A stretch of DNA of 58,145 nt from Anaerolineae bacterium CG2_30_57_67 (lineage in GTDB: Bacteria > Chloroflexota > Anaerolineae > Anaerolineales > Villigracilaceae). The stretch is from NCBI GenBank assembly GCA_001872455.1, contig MNXJ01000063.1, positions 1 to 58,145 of the forward strand, given 5' to 3'. Every line of letters begins with the position of its first letter. The first letter of the stretch is position 1. Positions 35,569 through 43,708 of this stretch are shown here, one piece after another. A model generated the notes under the pieces. It saw nothing but the letters and a program-made list of their open reading frames with translations. It did no database searches and was not told where the DNA came from. Both the position numbers and the translations under genes were made by a program.

Positions 35569-36267
35569 ATGTCTTCTCAACCTCGCACGCTACAAATTCT
35601 CAATTTCGTTTCTGGCTTGTTGCTGGCCGCCGCCGCATGGATGTCGCTGGGCTACGCCCCGACAGAACGGGTGATGGGCGCAGTTCAACGCGTCTTTTAT
35701 TTCCACGTCGCCACCGCCTGGGTCGGGATGCTCGGCTTTATCGTCGCCGCCGTAGCAGGGGTGATCTTCCTCGTTACCGGTAACCTGAAGTGGGACAAAA
35801 TCGGCCTGGCGGCTGTTGAAATCAGCCTGGCGTTCTTTTTCATCGCCATTGTGCTGGGTTCCATCTGGGCGCGTCCTATTTGGGGAACATGGTGGACGTG
35901 GGAGCCACGCCTGACCACTGCCGCGATTTTGGAAATGGTCTATCTGGCCTACCTGTTGTTGCGTCAGGGCGTGGAAGACCCGGAACGCCGCGCCCGTTTT
36001 GGAGCAGTGTATACCCTGTTAGGTGGCATCAGCGTCCCGGTCACGTTTGTTTCCATCCGCCTATTCCGCACAATTCACCCGGTGGTGATTATGGGTGGCA
36101 ATCCCAACGCTCAAGGTGGGTTCAGTATGGAAACTTCCATGCTCCAGACCATGCTCTTCTGCATCTTTGCCTTCTCGGTCATCTTTGTTACCCTTTTCTG
36201 GCATCGTCTGCGCCTGGGTGATCTGGCCGAAAAGGTGGAACAACTTAAATTAAAACTGATTCAATAA
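35569..36267 (+). CDS. ccmC: haem delivery protein CcmC
   Basis: 232 residues, six membrane helices. It has the haem-binding WWD motif WGTWWTWEPRLT at about 105-116 and flanking histidines (FYFHVATAW with His46 and the later TIHPVV). It attaches haem to CcmE. ACAAGGAG precedes ATG 35569. Spaced 22 nt from ccmB and 10 nt from ccmD. Confidence 0.95.
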   Translation: MSSQPRTLQILNFVSGLLLAAAAWMSLGYAPTERVMGAVQRVFYFHVATAWVGMLGFIVAAVAGVIFLVTGNLKWDKIGLAAVEISLAFFFIAIVLGSIWARPIWGTWWTWEPRLTTAAILEMVYLAYLLLRQGVEDPERRARFGAVYTLLGGISVPVTFVSIRLFRTIHPVVIMGGNPNAQGGFSMETSMLQTMLFCIFAFSVIFVTLFWHRLRLGDLAEKVEQLKLKLIQ

Positions 36268-36277
36268 GCGAGACTCC

Positions 36278-36457
36278 ATGGAACCAACCCCGAATACCCT
36301 TAACTACATGCTCTCTGGCTACACCATTTTTGCTGTCGTTTTCTTCGGCTACATCATCAGCCTGATTTCACGCTGGAAAAACCTGCGCGCTGAAGAAAAA
36401 ATGCTCGACGAGATGGAAAAAAACAGCAGTAGCAATTCAACAGCGAGTCCGCTATAA
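36278..36457 (+). CDS. ccmD: CcmD-like small membrane protein
   Basis: 59 residues. One membrane helix (GYTIFAVVFFGYIISLIS) followed by a basic and acidic coiled tail (RWKNLRAEEKMLDEME), the usual plan of CcmD, which helps CcmC-CcmE release. It lies 10 nt after ccmC, which is the standard place for ccmD. The last codons overlap a TATAAT at 36453-36458 that may serve the next gene. Confidence 0.85.
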   Translation: MEPTPNTLNYMLSGYTIFAVVFFGYIISLISRWKNLRAEEKMLDEMEKNSSSNSTASPL

Positions 36458-36458
36458 T
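36453..36458 (+). promoter_or_regulatory. -10 box for the transglycosylase-like gene
   Basis: A perfect TATAAT overlapping the ccmD stop codon, 22 nt before ATG 36481. No clear -35 hexamer. It suggests that the next gene can be transcribed separately from the ccm operon. Confidence 0.4.
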
Positions 36459-36480
36459 AAAGCAGGATTCGCTGTTCTTT

Positions 36481-38097
36481 ATGAAAAAGCGCGCGCTTCA
36501 GATTCTCTTCTTGCTGATAATTTTCTTTGTGGGGCTGGCGTTGCCTGCGCCGGTTCGCGCCGCCGATTCTCCGCCCGGCCCTGACCGTTTTACTAGCGTG
36601 ATGGTTGATATTACGCTTCATCAGTGGTGGTTGAGCGCCTGGAAAGACAACGAAGTTTCCTGTAGCCTGTGGGTGGAACACGCCGGTCTGCCAACGGATG
36701 ATGATGTTGTCATCCACTGCGGCCAGGAACTTTATCAGCAATGGAAAGACCAGTCGAAACCATGTGGGGAAGAAGACATTAACCTGTGCAAAGGTTATTA
36801 TTGGTTGCATGTGCGTGATAAAGCCGCTCAAAAAGAAATTCCACTGGCATTGCCCGAAGCGAAAGTGTGGGTTTCACTCGAAAACTGCGAACCTGATTCT
36901 GGCGGATGGTGCACCCTGCCTCCCCGGTTGATTCTCACCGCTGAAGAACCGCTCCCAAACTACGCCATTACCCGCATCGAGGGTGTGGCCGGAACCGATA
37001 AATTTCAATGCGAAGGCGCGCATTGCAAATTTCAACTCAACGCAACCCGCCCAGAAGGCATCACACTGCAATTTTGGGCGGTTTCCACTTACGGTGATAC
37101 CAGCCCGTTATTTGAAGCGAATGTGCGCGTCATCAGCACGGAACATGATGACAATTCCATCCTGTCGCGCTGGTATGTGGATGTTCTCAGCGCGCAGTGG
37201 ACCGGCAAGCCGAATGCATCCTGTTCGCAATCGTGGCAATCTTTTCCTCCGCCTGATGGCCTGCCGTTATGGTTGACCACGCCCGAAGCTTCTGAACAAT
37301 TGGCATCCAACCTGCCTTATGCCTATCTGGCTGGCAATTTGATTTCGCAAGGCGCTGTGGATGTGGAAGCCTGCGTTGACGGCGGCCTTGCGCAGGATGG
37401 CTCAGTCAGTGAATGTGGTACGCTTGCCGCCCGTCCGGCGGTCGCTGAATGGCAAAACCGCTTTGATACGCTGATTTTCGATGTCGCCCAGCAGACAGAA
37501 GTCCCCGCACAACTACTCAAGAATCTCTTTAGCCGTGAAAGCCAGTTCTGGCCGGGCGTTTTCCGCGAAAGCGAAGATGTCGGTTTGGGGCAACTGACTG
37601 AAGATGGCGCTGATACCACCCTGTTGTGGAATCCATCTTTTTATAAACAGTTTTGCCCGCTGATATTAGGGGAAGATGCTTGCGCCGGAGCCGGGTACGC
37701 CAAATTGAAAGCGGACCAGCAAGCCTTGTTGCGCGGCGCGCTGGTGCGCAGCGTGGATGCGACCTGTGAAAACTGCCCACTGGGGATTGACCTGACCCGC
37801 GCCGATTTCAGCGTCTCGGTGTTTGCCCGCACCCTGTTGGCGAGTTGTGAACAAACTGGCAGAATTCTTCAAAATGTTACCGGCAAACCTGCCGGGCAAG
37901 TGGCGTCTTACGAAGATTTGTGGCGCTTTACGTTGGTCAATTACAACGCTGGCCCGGGCTGCCTGGGTGATGCGGTTCAAGTAGCAGCGGCTGCCTCGCC
38001 GGATGCGCTCACCTGGGGTAACGTTTCGGGGATTTTTTCACCAACCTGCCAGGGAACTGTTCCATACGTCGAAGCGATTGCGCCGCCGGGGCCGTAA
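36481..38097 (+). CDS. secreted protein with lysozyme-like C-terminal domain
   Basis: 538 residues. Signal peptide to about Ala27. The N-terminal 300 residues are Cys-rich, probably disulfide-bonded and of a fold I do not recognise. The C-terminal 200 residues have the lytic transglycosylase plan: LLKNLFSRESQFWPG (candidate catalytic Glu353), DVGLGQLTEDG (in place of GLMQ) and FTLVNYNAGPGCL (in place of AYNAGPG). It would cleave peptidoglycan outside the cell. It is tail to tail with a second, canonical transglycosylase. Confidence 0.8.
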   Translation: MKKRALQILFLLIIFFVGLALPAPVRAADSPPGPDRFTSVMVDITLHQWWLSAWKDNEVSCSLWVEHAGLPTDDDVVIHCGQELYQQWKDQSKPCGEEDINLCKGYYWLHVRDKAAQKEIPLALPEAKVWVSLENCEPDSGGWCTLPPRLILTAEEPLPNYAITRIEGVAGTDKFQCEGAHCKFQLNATRPEGITLQFWAVSTYGDTSPLFEANVRVISTEHDDNSILSRWYVDVLSAQWTGKPNASCSQSWQSFPPPDGLPLWLTTPEASEQLASNLPYAYLAGNLISQGAVDVEACVDGGLAQDGSVSECGTLAARPAVAEWQNRFDTLIFDVAQQTEVPAQLLKNLFSRESQFWPGVFRESEDVGLGQLTEDGADTTLLWNPSFYKQFCPLILGEDACAGAGYAKLKADQQALLRGALVRSVDATCENCPLGIDLTRADFSVSVFARTLLASCEQTGRILQNVTGKPAGQVASYEDLWRFTLVNYNAGPGCLGDAVQVAAAASPDALTWGNVSGIFSPTCQGTVPYVEAIAPPGP

Positions 38098-38099
38098 TT

Positions 38100-38798
38100 T
38101 TATTGCCCCAGCCCGAGCCGTTGACGCGCCTGGGCGCACAGGCTGGCGCCTCCGGCTTGTAACCACTCTTGCAGGCGCGGGCTTGTAGATAGATTTAGAC
38201 GGGCATCGTTGTAAATTCCATCTCCCCAATAAGCGTACCGTATTGTTTCGGCAGGCCAAAGCGATTCCATCTGGTTGATCACGCCGATTCCACCGTTGTA
38301 GCCGGCGAAAGCCAGGCGTGGGTCGCCTGCTGCCTGTTCCAACGAGCGGCGCAGGTAGTCCAATCCGCGCAGGGCGTTGGTGTCGGGGTTGGCCATTTCT
38401 TCCCCGGCGGTGAAGTGAAACGGCATCACTTGAAACAACCCTGTCGCCCCGGCGCTGGAGCGAATGTCGGGATGTCCGCACGATTCGATTTGCATGACCG
38501 TCGCCGCCAGATTCGCATCCAGCCCATGCTCTGCCGCCCAGCGCGCCAGGTTTGCGCCCCAAAACTGCACTTCGGGTGTGAACAAGGGCGCAATTTGCCC
38601 GCTCGATGCAACCGGCAGGATGGGTAACGCCTCGGCGCGGGGAGAGTCAGAAAGGCCTCCTGCCCAAATCGCAAGCAGGAGGCCGACGCACAGCGCCGCC
38701 AACGGCGGTAACAAAAAACCAGACAGACAGCCGCCAGATTGCCGGGCTGTCTGTCTGCGTTTTCGTGGGGGCGAAGACTCAGAATACGCAGGGGTCAT
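38100..38798 (-). CDS. membrane-anchored SLT-type lytic transglycosylase
   Basis: 232 residues. A basic N-terminus and one membrane helix (about 27-47) are followed by an SLT domain: LDANLAATVMQIESCGHPDI (catalytic Glu105), SSAGATGLFQVMPFHF, ALRGLDYLRRSLEQA and AFAGYNGG. It cleaves glycan strands of peptidoglycan. It converges on the preceding gene with a 2-nt gap. No ribosome site is evident before ATG 38798; CAGAAT ends 6 nt upstream, so leaderless initiation is possible. Confidence 0.9.
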   Translation of the reverse strand: MTPAYSESSPPRKRRQTARQSGGCLSGFLLPPLAALCVGLLLAIWAGGLSDSPRAEALPILPVASSGQIAPLFTPEVQFWGANLARWAAEHGLDANLAATVMQIESCGHPDIRSSAGATGLFQVMPFHFTAGEEMANPDTNALRGLDYLRRSLEQAAGDPRLAFAGYNGGIGVINQMESLWPAETIRYAYWGDGIYNDARLNLSTSPRLQEWLQAGGASLCAQARQRLGLGQ

Positions 38799-38844
38799 GG
38801 GTTGATTCTGTCACAGGTTCGTTTGAGGCAGGATGGAAGTAAGT

Positions 38845-39711
38845 TTATTCGTCATAGGCTTCGCGCGCCGCGGGCAGAGGGTGATAGGTTGGCTCGGAGC
38901 GGGAAGGGTAGGTTGGTTCGGGGCGCGAGACCGGGCGCGGAGCGGGTTGCCGTAACTGTGATGCGGGCGTTAGCGTGGCTCGGCTGGATGTAGCACCGGC
39001 AGTATAGGCGTTTACACCTGACGTGTGGCCGCTGGCACCACCCGCAGCGTGAGCGCTGGCAGTTTGTGGACGCGGTGGAACATTGCCAGAGCGGTAGCCG
39101 TTGTTATACTCGCCAGAACGGTAATAACCGTTTTCGCGCGGAGCAGGCTGAGGTGTGACTGGGGCGGTTGTCCGGCGCGGGCGCGCTGTGCTCATGCTGA
39201 AGAGATGTTCTCCCGCTACCGAAAAGGTTCCGATAATCAGGATGCGAATGACCCAGACCATTACCGCCACGAAAACGGGAACAGCTTTTTGCAGGGTGTC
39301 GCCCCCAATGACGGCGGCGCCCTGGCTGGTGTGGCTGATGATGGCGACTGAGACGCCCCACCAGGTGAGCGTGGCGTTCATCGCCGCCGCCAAAATCCAC
39401 GCGCCGAAGAGGTACCAGACTTCGGCGGGTTCATCTGCGCCTTGTTCGGGGGTGAAGATGCGCGCGATTCCGGCAAAGTCAATGCCGCAAAAGGCGATGG
39501 AGAGAATGGTTGCCCATTGCATCCCAGCGAATTTTAGATTGCCAAGTACGTCGTTCAGGGCGAACTCGGTGGTGCTGAAGTTGAACACTTCAAAGGCCAG
39601 CAGCGCGCCCAAAATCATGAAGCCGAAGGCGCGGGCGCGCTGGTCAAGCAGGCCATTCCACATACGAGAGAAGTTGATGTCCATAGATCTGGAACGAAGC
39701 GCGTTATTCAT
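38845..39711 (-). CDS. four-helix membrane protein with disordered C-terminal tail
   Basis: 288 residues. About four membrane helices in the first 175 residues (for example AFGFMILGALLAFEVFNFST and VAVMVWVIRILIIGTFSVAG). A long tail follows, rich in Arg, Pro, Tyr, Ser and Gly, with repeated NGYYRSGEYNNGYRSG and RPEPTYPSRSEPTYHP. I do not recognise a family. AAGGAG precedes ATG 39711. Its promoter carries two palindromes, so it is tightly regulated, perhaps stress-inducible. Confidence 0.78.
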   Translation of the reverse strand: MNNALRSRSMDINFSRMWNGLLDQRARAFGFMILGALLAFEVFNFSTTEFALNDVLGNLKFAGMQWATILSIAFCGIDFAGIARIFTPEQGADEPAEVWYLFGAWILAAAMNATLTWWGVSVAIISHTSQGAAVIGGDTLQKAVPVFVAVMVWVIRILIIGTFSVAGEHLFSMSTARPRRTTAPVTPQPAPRENGYYRSGEYNNGYRSGNVPPRPQTASAHAAGGASGHTSGVNAYTAGATSSRATLTPASQLRQPAPRPVSRPEPTYPSRSEPTYHPLPAAREAYDE

Positions 39712-39723
39712 GAGAATCTCCTT

Positions 39724-39780
39724 TTAGAAAACTTGTTCTAACTTAGAGATATTATAGAACTTATATTCTATAAAAGTCAA
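39724..39780 (-). promoter_or_regulatory. promoter with two palindromic operators
   Basis: Minus strand: -35 TTGACT (39780-39775), 18-nt spacer, -10 TATAAT (39756-39751). Operator 1 (39752-39773) is TTATAGAA-N6-TTCTATAA and covers the spacer and most of the -10 box. Operator 2 (39724-39741) is TTAGAA-N6-TTCTAA, downstream of the start. Their centres are 30 bp apart, three helical turns, fitting two dimers on one face. Each resembles the Gram-positive LexA/DinR box GAAC-N4-GTTC with one mismatch, so a LexA-like repressor is possible but not shown. Confidence 0.7.
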
Positions 39781-39852
39781 GGGGCAATTTCTGGTGATTT
39801 TCATTGATATTTAGCGCCAGGTCTGGTAAAGTAAACACAAAGAAGAACTCCC

Positions 39853-40167
39853 ATGACTCAATCCCCCATTTTGAATTTTGTTACACTGATTGCCTATCAG
39901 GAAGGCAGCGTCGTCAGCCGCCAGGTTATCAAAGCCGAGGCGGGCAACGTGACGCTGTTCGCCTTTGACGCTGGTCAAGGCCTGAGCGAACATACCGCCC
40001 CGTTTGATGCGCTGGCGCACATTCTGGAAGGCCGCGCCGAAATTTTTATTGCCGGTGAATTGCACGAATTGCAGGCCGGGCAGGCGATACTTTTGCCCGC
40101 CAATCTGCCGCACGCGCTGAAAGCCCCCGAAGCGTTCAAAATGCTGCTGACGATGATTCGCGCCTGA
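39853..40167 (+). CDS. small cupin-domain protein
   Basis: 104 residues, a single cupin beta-barrel. Motif 1 contains SEHTAPFDALAHILEGRAEI and motif 2 LLPANLPHALKAPEAFKMLL; the histidines could bind a metal. Such small cupins are often metal-dependent enzymes or sensors, and the substrate cannot be told. AAGAAG lies before the ATG. It converges on the next gene with a 4-nt gap. Confidence 0.88.
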   Translation: MTQSPILNFVTLIAYQEGSVVSRQVIKAEAGNVTLFAFDAGQGLSEHTAPFDALAHILEGRAEIFIAGELHELQAGQAILLPANLPHALKAPEAFKMLLTMIRA

Positions 40168-40171
40168 TGTG

Positions 40172-40882
40172 TTAATCGTCAGGTCGTAGGTTTTTTTTTG
40201 CAAAAAGCTGGCTAATCAGCCTTCGCAGGGGAGAAAAAATGCCCAGGTGCGCCAGTATCAGCCCTGCTGTTATCAACATAAATAAAAAAAAGTAAATATG
40301 CCCGTAAATAAATTTTGGGTCATTGCCCGGTGTGAATAGATAATAGACAATCGTTGCAAAAAGATGGAAAACAGTCCCGGCCAACAAGGGAATGGAGAGT
40401 GGACGCATGTCAAATTCTTCCAACAGCAGAGTCAGGGCGACTAATATCACAAATCCCGTGATAATTAGCAACGAGTAAAGTGGCCGGTCGTATTGGTCCA
40501 GATAAGATCCCCTAAAGAGTTTAACAACCACCCATGTGTAAATTGCTAAAATTCCAGCCACAGTTCCCAGAGAGTACCCAATCAGAACGATTGGCAAAAC
40601 CAGATTACCAAACGCGCGAATACTGACCAGACAAATGACCCAACCGAGGAGAAATGCCAGCGCCAGCAAGAGCATTTTCTCTGTCACACCTGAAACCTGA
40701 TCTTGCATTAGCATATCCCAAGCCAACTTTGCCCCACCCAAAAGAGCGGTTGAGAGTATCATCAACCCCAACAGCATCGTAAACAGGCTGATTTCACGGC
40801 GTGTTTTGTTTTCGTGGCTGCGTTTTTGCTTGAGCGTATCGTAAAAGGGAGGAATTGTGTCTTTGTCGTCTTTTTGCGTCAT
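40172..40882 (-). CDS. polytopic membrane protein of unknown function
   Basis: 236 residues. A charged N-terminus (about 1-30) is followed by six or seven membrane helices, for example LFTMLLGLMILSTALLGGAK, MLLLALAFLLGWVICLVSI and FFLFMLITAGLILAHLGIF, and a basic C-terminus. I recognise no family or catalytic motif. It is transcribed divergently from the CPBP protease gene. Confidence 0.8.
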   Translation of the reverse strand: MTQKDDKDTIPPFYDTLKQKRSHENKTRREISLFTMLLGLMILSTALLGGAKLAWDMLMQDQVSGVTEKMLLLALAFLLGWVICLVSIRAFGNLVLPIVLIGYSLGTVAGILAIYTWVVVKLFRGSYLDQYDRPLYSLLIITGFVILVALTLLLEEFDMRPLSIPLLAGTVFHLFATIVYYLFTPGNDPKFIYGHIYFFLFMLITAGLILAHLGIFSPLRRLISQLFAKKNLRPDD

Positions 40883-40997
40883 AACTTCTTTCTCCGCTTT
40901 TTGTTATGAACTTGCAACGATTTTACCACGCCAGCCCAAGTGCACCTTCCCTGAGATTTTGGCATATAATTTTGCGATTCCGAAAGGACAAAAAATC

Positions 40998-41930
40998 ATG
41001 TTTTCCTGGCTCACGCATCCGCCTTTGTTTGAACTTGCCCGGCAGGCAAAGCGCCTGCCCCCCGTTTGGGCGGTACTTCCTCTGGCGTTGGTTTTTATGT
41101 TCGCTTCGCAATTGGGCGTTCTTCCCATTCTGATTGGGATGGGGTTGCTCTATGGTTTTTCTGCAGACGGTATTTCCGCTGCCGGACAGAGTGCGCTCGT
41201 CTCTGGCTTTTGGATGGCGCTGACCCTGATTTTTTCGTTCGGGCTGATGTTTTTCATCCTGTGGCTGTGGACGAAATTCTACGAAAAACGTTCCTTTGCC
41301 AGCCTCGGCTACGAAATCGGCGGCGCGGCGCGGCAGTATGGGCGCGGCCTGCTTTTTGGCGCGCTGCTCTTCGGCGGCGCGGTCGGCCTGCTGGCGATTT
41401 TCGGCTGCGCTGCGCCTGAAACCGGCGGCGACCCCGCCCTGGAAGGGCTGGCCGCGCTCGGCGGGGTGCTGATCGTTTTTCTCGGCTGGATGGTGCAGGG
41501 CGCTTCGGAAGAAATTCTCACCCGCGGCTGGGTTTTGCCGGTGCTCGGCGCGCGCTACGGCCCGTGGGTCGGCATCCTCGGCTCGGCGCTGTTTTTCGCT
41601 GCCATGCACGGCCTGAACGCCAACCTGAGCGGGCTGGCGCTCGTCAACCTGGCGCTCTTCGGCCTTTTTGCCGCTTTCTACGCCCTACGTGAAGGCTCGC
41701 TGTGGGGAATCAGCGCCCTGCATAGCGTCTGGAACTGGATTCAGGGTAACTTTTTCGGCTTTGAAGTCAGCGGCAGCAGTTTTGGCGGCGGCATGTTGCT
41801 CAACCTGCGCACAACCGGCCCCGATTGGTTCACCGGCGGCGCTTTCGGCCCCGAAGGCGGGCTGGCCGTCACAATCGTTTTGTTGATTGGCATCGCAGTT
41901 ATTTTTTTCTGGAGACCCAACCATGAATAA
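40998..41930 (+). CDS. CPBP (CAAX/bacteriocin-processing) intramembrane metalloprotease
   Basis: 310 residues, about eight membrane helices. The conserved glutamate pair and arginine lie in GASEEILTRGW (EExxxR), followed by FFAAMHGLN (motif 2 with His) and HSVWNWIQGNFFG (motif 3). Members cleave membrane-embedded substrates; the substrate here is unknown. AAAGGA precedes ATG 40998 and TATAAT lies at 40975-40980. It overlaps the next gene by 8 nt, so the two are co-translated. Confidence 0.9.
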   Translation: MFSWLTHPPLFELARQAKRLPPVWAVLPLALVFMFASQLGVLPILIGMGLLYGFSADGISAAGQSALVSGFWMALTLIFSFGLMFFILWLWTKFYEKRSFASLGYEIGGAARQYGRGLLFGALLFGGAVGLLAIFGCAAPETGGDPALEGLAALGGVLIVFLGWMVQGASEEILTRGWVLPVLGARYGPWVGILGSALFFAAMHGLNANLSGLALVNLALFGLFAAFYALREGSLWGISALHSVWNWIQGNFFGFEVSGSSFGGGMLLNLRTTGPDWFTGGAFGPEGGLAVTIVLLIGIAVIFFWRPNHE

Positions 41931-42624
41931 TTTTTTCGCCACCCTCGTCACGCTGACCGCCGCCCTGGCCTGGCTGCGGCTGATGGATTTCGCCGCCCAG
42001 CGCGGCTGGCTGGAAAGCCGCCTCAGCCGCAAAATCATCCACATTGGCACCGGCCCCATTTACGTTTTGTGCTGGCTGCTTTTTCTGCCGACGCCCGATG
42101 CCCGCTTTTGGGCGGCGCTCGTCCCGCTGGCAATCACCCTGCAATTTGCGCTGATTGGCTTCGGCCTCATCAAAGACGAGGCCTCCGTTCAGGCCATGTC
42201 GCGCAGCGGTGACCCGCGCGAGATTTTGCGCGGCCCGCTCTATTACGGCCTGGCTTTTGTGGCGCTGACGCTGATTTTTTGGAAAGATTCGCCGGTGGGG
42301 ATGGTGGCCTTAATGAGCATGTGCGGCGGCGACGGCATTGCCGACATCGTCGGGCGTAGAATCCAATCGCCCCGCTGGCCGTGGAGCCGCGAGAAAAGTG
42401 TGGCCGGTTCGCTGGCGGTTTTTCTCGGCGCCTTTTGGCTTTCGCTGGTGATTCTGGCGGTTTATGTGGCGCTGAATGTTTTCCCCGCCCCGTTGACGCG
42501 CTTCCTGCTGCCGCTGGCGGCGCTTTCGCTGCTGGCGGCAGCGGTTGAATCGCTGCCGCATAAAGACGTGGATAATCTCACCGTCACGCTGGCGGTGGCG
42601 GTGGCAGGCTGGTTTTTGCTGTAA
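41923..42624 (+). CDS. VTE5/SEC59-like polyprenol or phytol kinase
   Basis: 233 residues, about six membrane helices. It matches the phytol/dolichol kinase and CDP-diglyceride synthase-like group: SRKIIHIGTGPIYVLCW near the N-terminus, MCGGDGIADIVGRRI, REKSVAGSLAVFLGAF, and VESLPHKDVDNLTVTLAV. It would phosphorylate a long-chain isoprenoid alcohol in the membrane. I chose ATG 41923 with GGAGA upstream over GTG 41887, which lies inside the CPBP gene. It is followed by a strong terminator. Confidence 0.85.
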   Translation: MNNFFATLVTLTAALAWLRLMDFAAQRGWLESRLSRKIIHIGTGPIYVLCWLLFLPTPDARFWAALVPLAITLQFALIGFGLIKDEASVQAMSRSGDPREILRGPLYYGLAFVALTLIFWKDSPVGMVALMSMCGGDGIADIVGRRIQSPRWPWSREKSVAGSLAVFLGAFWLSLVILAVYVALNVFPAPLTRFLLPLAALSLLAAAVESLPHKDVDNLTVTLAVAVAGWFLL

Positions 42625-42666
42625 AAAAAAAGGTGAGCTGCGCCTGGCGCGGCTCACCTTTTTTTC
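42623..42666. terminator. bidirectional intrinsic terminator
   Basis: An 8-bp stem AGGTGAGC/GCTCACCT, extended by A and T runs on both sides, ending TTTTTTT on the plus strand and on the minus strand. It separates the kinase gene from the convergent lipoprotein gene and can serve both. Confidence 0.9.
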
Positions 42667-42682
42667 GAGAAACGAGTTTTTC

Positions 42683-43345
42683 TTACGGTTTGGCAACCGC
42701 GAAATTATCGAAGAGCGCGTCGGTGCCAGCCGTGTCAAACGTACCCGCAATCAGGCCCGCGTCGCCGCCGCCGGTCAGTTCGCTGTCGGTGACGCTCATC
42801 ACCTGCGTGCCGTTGACGTACAGCGTCAGTTGATTGCCCACGCAATCGGCACGCAGATGGTTGGTGGCATTGCCCATTTTAATCGCCGGGTTGGGGTCGG
42901 TGGCTTTTTCGGCCAGAAAACTGGAACTGCTGTCCACCATTTTGGCAATCATCGCAAACCCGTCGCTGCTGATGATGAAATAGTAGAAGTTGAAATTGCC
43001 GTTGACGGTGTTGTAGCGGCAAATCACGCCCATATCATTGTTTTCGGGCCCGGCGGTTTTGGTTACATCCACTTCCACGCTCACATCCGCGTCAAAGGAT
43101 TTGCCGGGGTTGGCCCAGGCATCGTACTGCGTGGATGAAACATAAATGCGGTAGGCGCCATTTGCATAATCGGTGGAGCCATTGTCGCCGCTGGCCTGGT
43201 CCCAGCCGCTGGATGTGCTGGAAAAATTATCTTGGAACAGGATGTTGGCCGATTGCGCCGGGGCGGAAGGGGCAGAGGCGGTGAATAAACTGCAGGCCAG
43301 GCTGGCCGCCAGTAAGACAATGATCATTACAATTGTTTTTTTCAT
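42683..43345 (-). CDS. lipoprotein with concanavalin-like sugar-binding fold
   Basis: 220 residues. Lipobox LAASLAC, then a beta-sandwich domain of the LamG/DUF1080 type: ILFQDNFSSTSSGWDQASGD, YANGAYRIYV, VSVEVDVTKTAGPENNDMGV, and LTLYVNGTQVMSV followed by GLIAGTFDTAGTDALFDNF. Secreted proteins of this form bind or process glycans and are frequent in Chloroflexota. AAGGAG precedes ATG 43345; the frame is open upstream, but the signal peptide fixes the start. Confidence 0.85.
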   Translation of the reverse strand: MKKTIVMIIVLLAASLACSLFTASAPSAPAQSANILFQDNFSSTSSGWDQASGDNGSTDYANGAYRIYVSSTQYDAWANPGKSFDADVSVEVDVTKTAGPENNDMGVICRYNTVNGNFNFYYFIISSDGFAMIAKMVDSSSSFLAEKATDPNPAIKMGNATNHLRADCVGNQLTLYVNGTQVMSVTDSELTGGGDAGLIAGTFDTAGTDALFDNFAVAKP

Positions 43346-43397
43346 CAGGTTCTCCTTTCCTAGCAGTATACAAAATTCTCTGCGCAAAAACAACCCT

Positions 43398-43524
43398 TGA
43401 GGGAGTCGAAAGTCTCCCAACTTTCGCACGCGGCACGGACTGAAGTCCGGCCTGATTTCGCCGTAAAAGTCCGCTTAAGCGGACTTGGTTGGGCTGAGGT
43501 CGGGCTTCCAGCCCGCCGAAAAAG
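43398..43524. repeat. hairpin repeats before the nad operon (copy C)
   Basis: Two adjacent elements. The first is the GAGTCGAAAGTCTCCC/AACTTTCGC hairpin seen at 23811. The second is a cluster of hairpins (GGACTGAAGTCC, AAGTCCGCTTAAGCGGACTT, TCGGGCTTCCAGCCCGCCGA) matching the inner part of the elements at 2401 and 23905. Non-coding. Confidence 0.55.
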
Positions 43525-43602
43525 GAATGGTTCTGCCGACTCCGTTAACTCCGCGTCCCAAACTCTGCGACATAAATGTCGCGCTCGGGTGACCTGCGCC
43601 TC

Positions 43603-43697
43603 TTGACAAGGGTTTTGAATGGTCTATAATCGTGTAAGTTTTACACAAAGCGGGTGACCGTTTTCTTTTTTCAATTTTGTTTGTGTAAATTTTACAC
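43603..43697 (+). promoter_or_regulatory. nad operon promoter with two identical-type operators
   Basis: -35 TTGACA (43603-43608), 16-nt spacer, -10 TATAAT (43625-43630). Operator 1 at 43632-43646 is GTGTAA-GTT-TTACAC at the transcript start. Operator 2 at 43683-43697 is GTGTAA-ATT-TTACAC, just before the AGGAG of nadC. Centres lie 51 bp apart. The site probably belongs to an NAD-metabolism repressor (NiaR-, NrtR- or NadQ-like in role); no such gene is in the window. Confidence 0.8.
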
Positions 43698-43708
43698 CAA
43701 AGGAGACC

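Noticed and set aside
43567-43582. GCGACA-TAAA-TGTCGC hairpin as a riboswitch or operator
   Set aside because: It lies upstream of the -35 box, has only 6 bp of stem and no conserved context.
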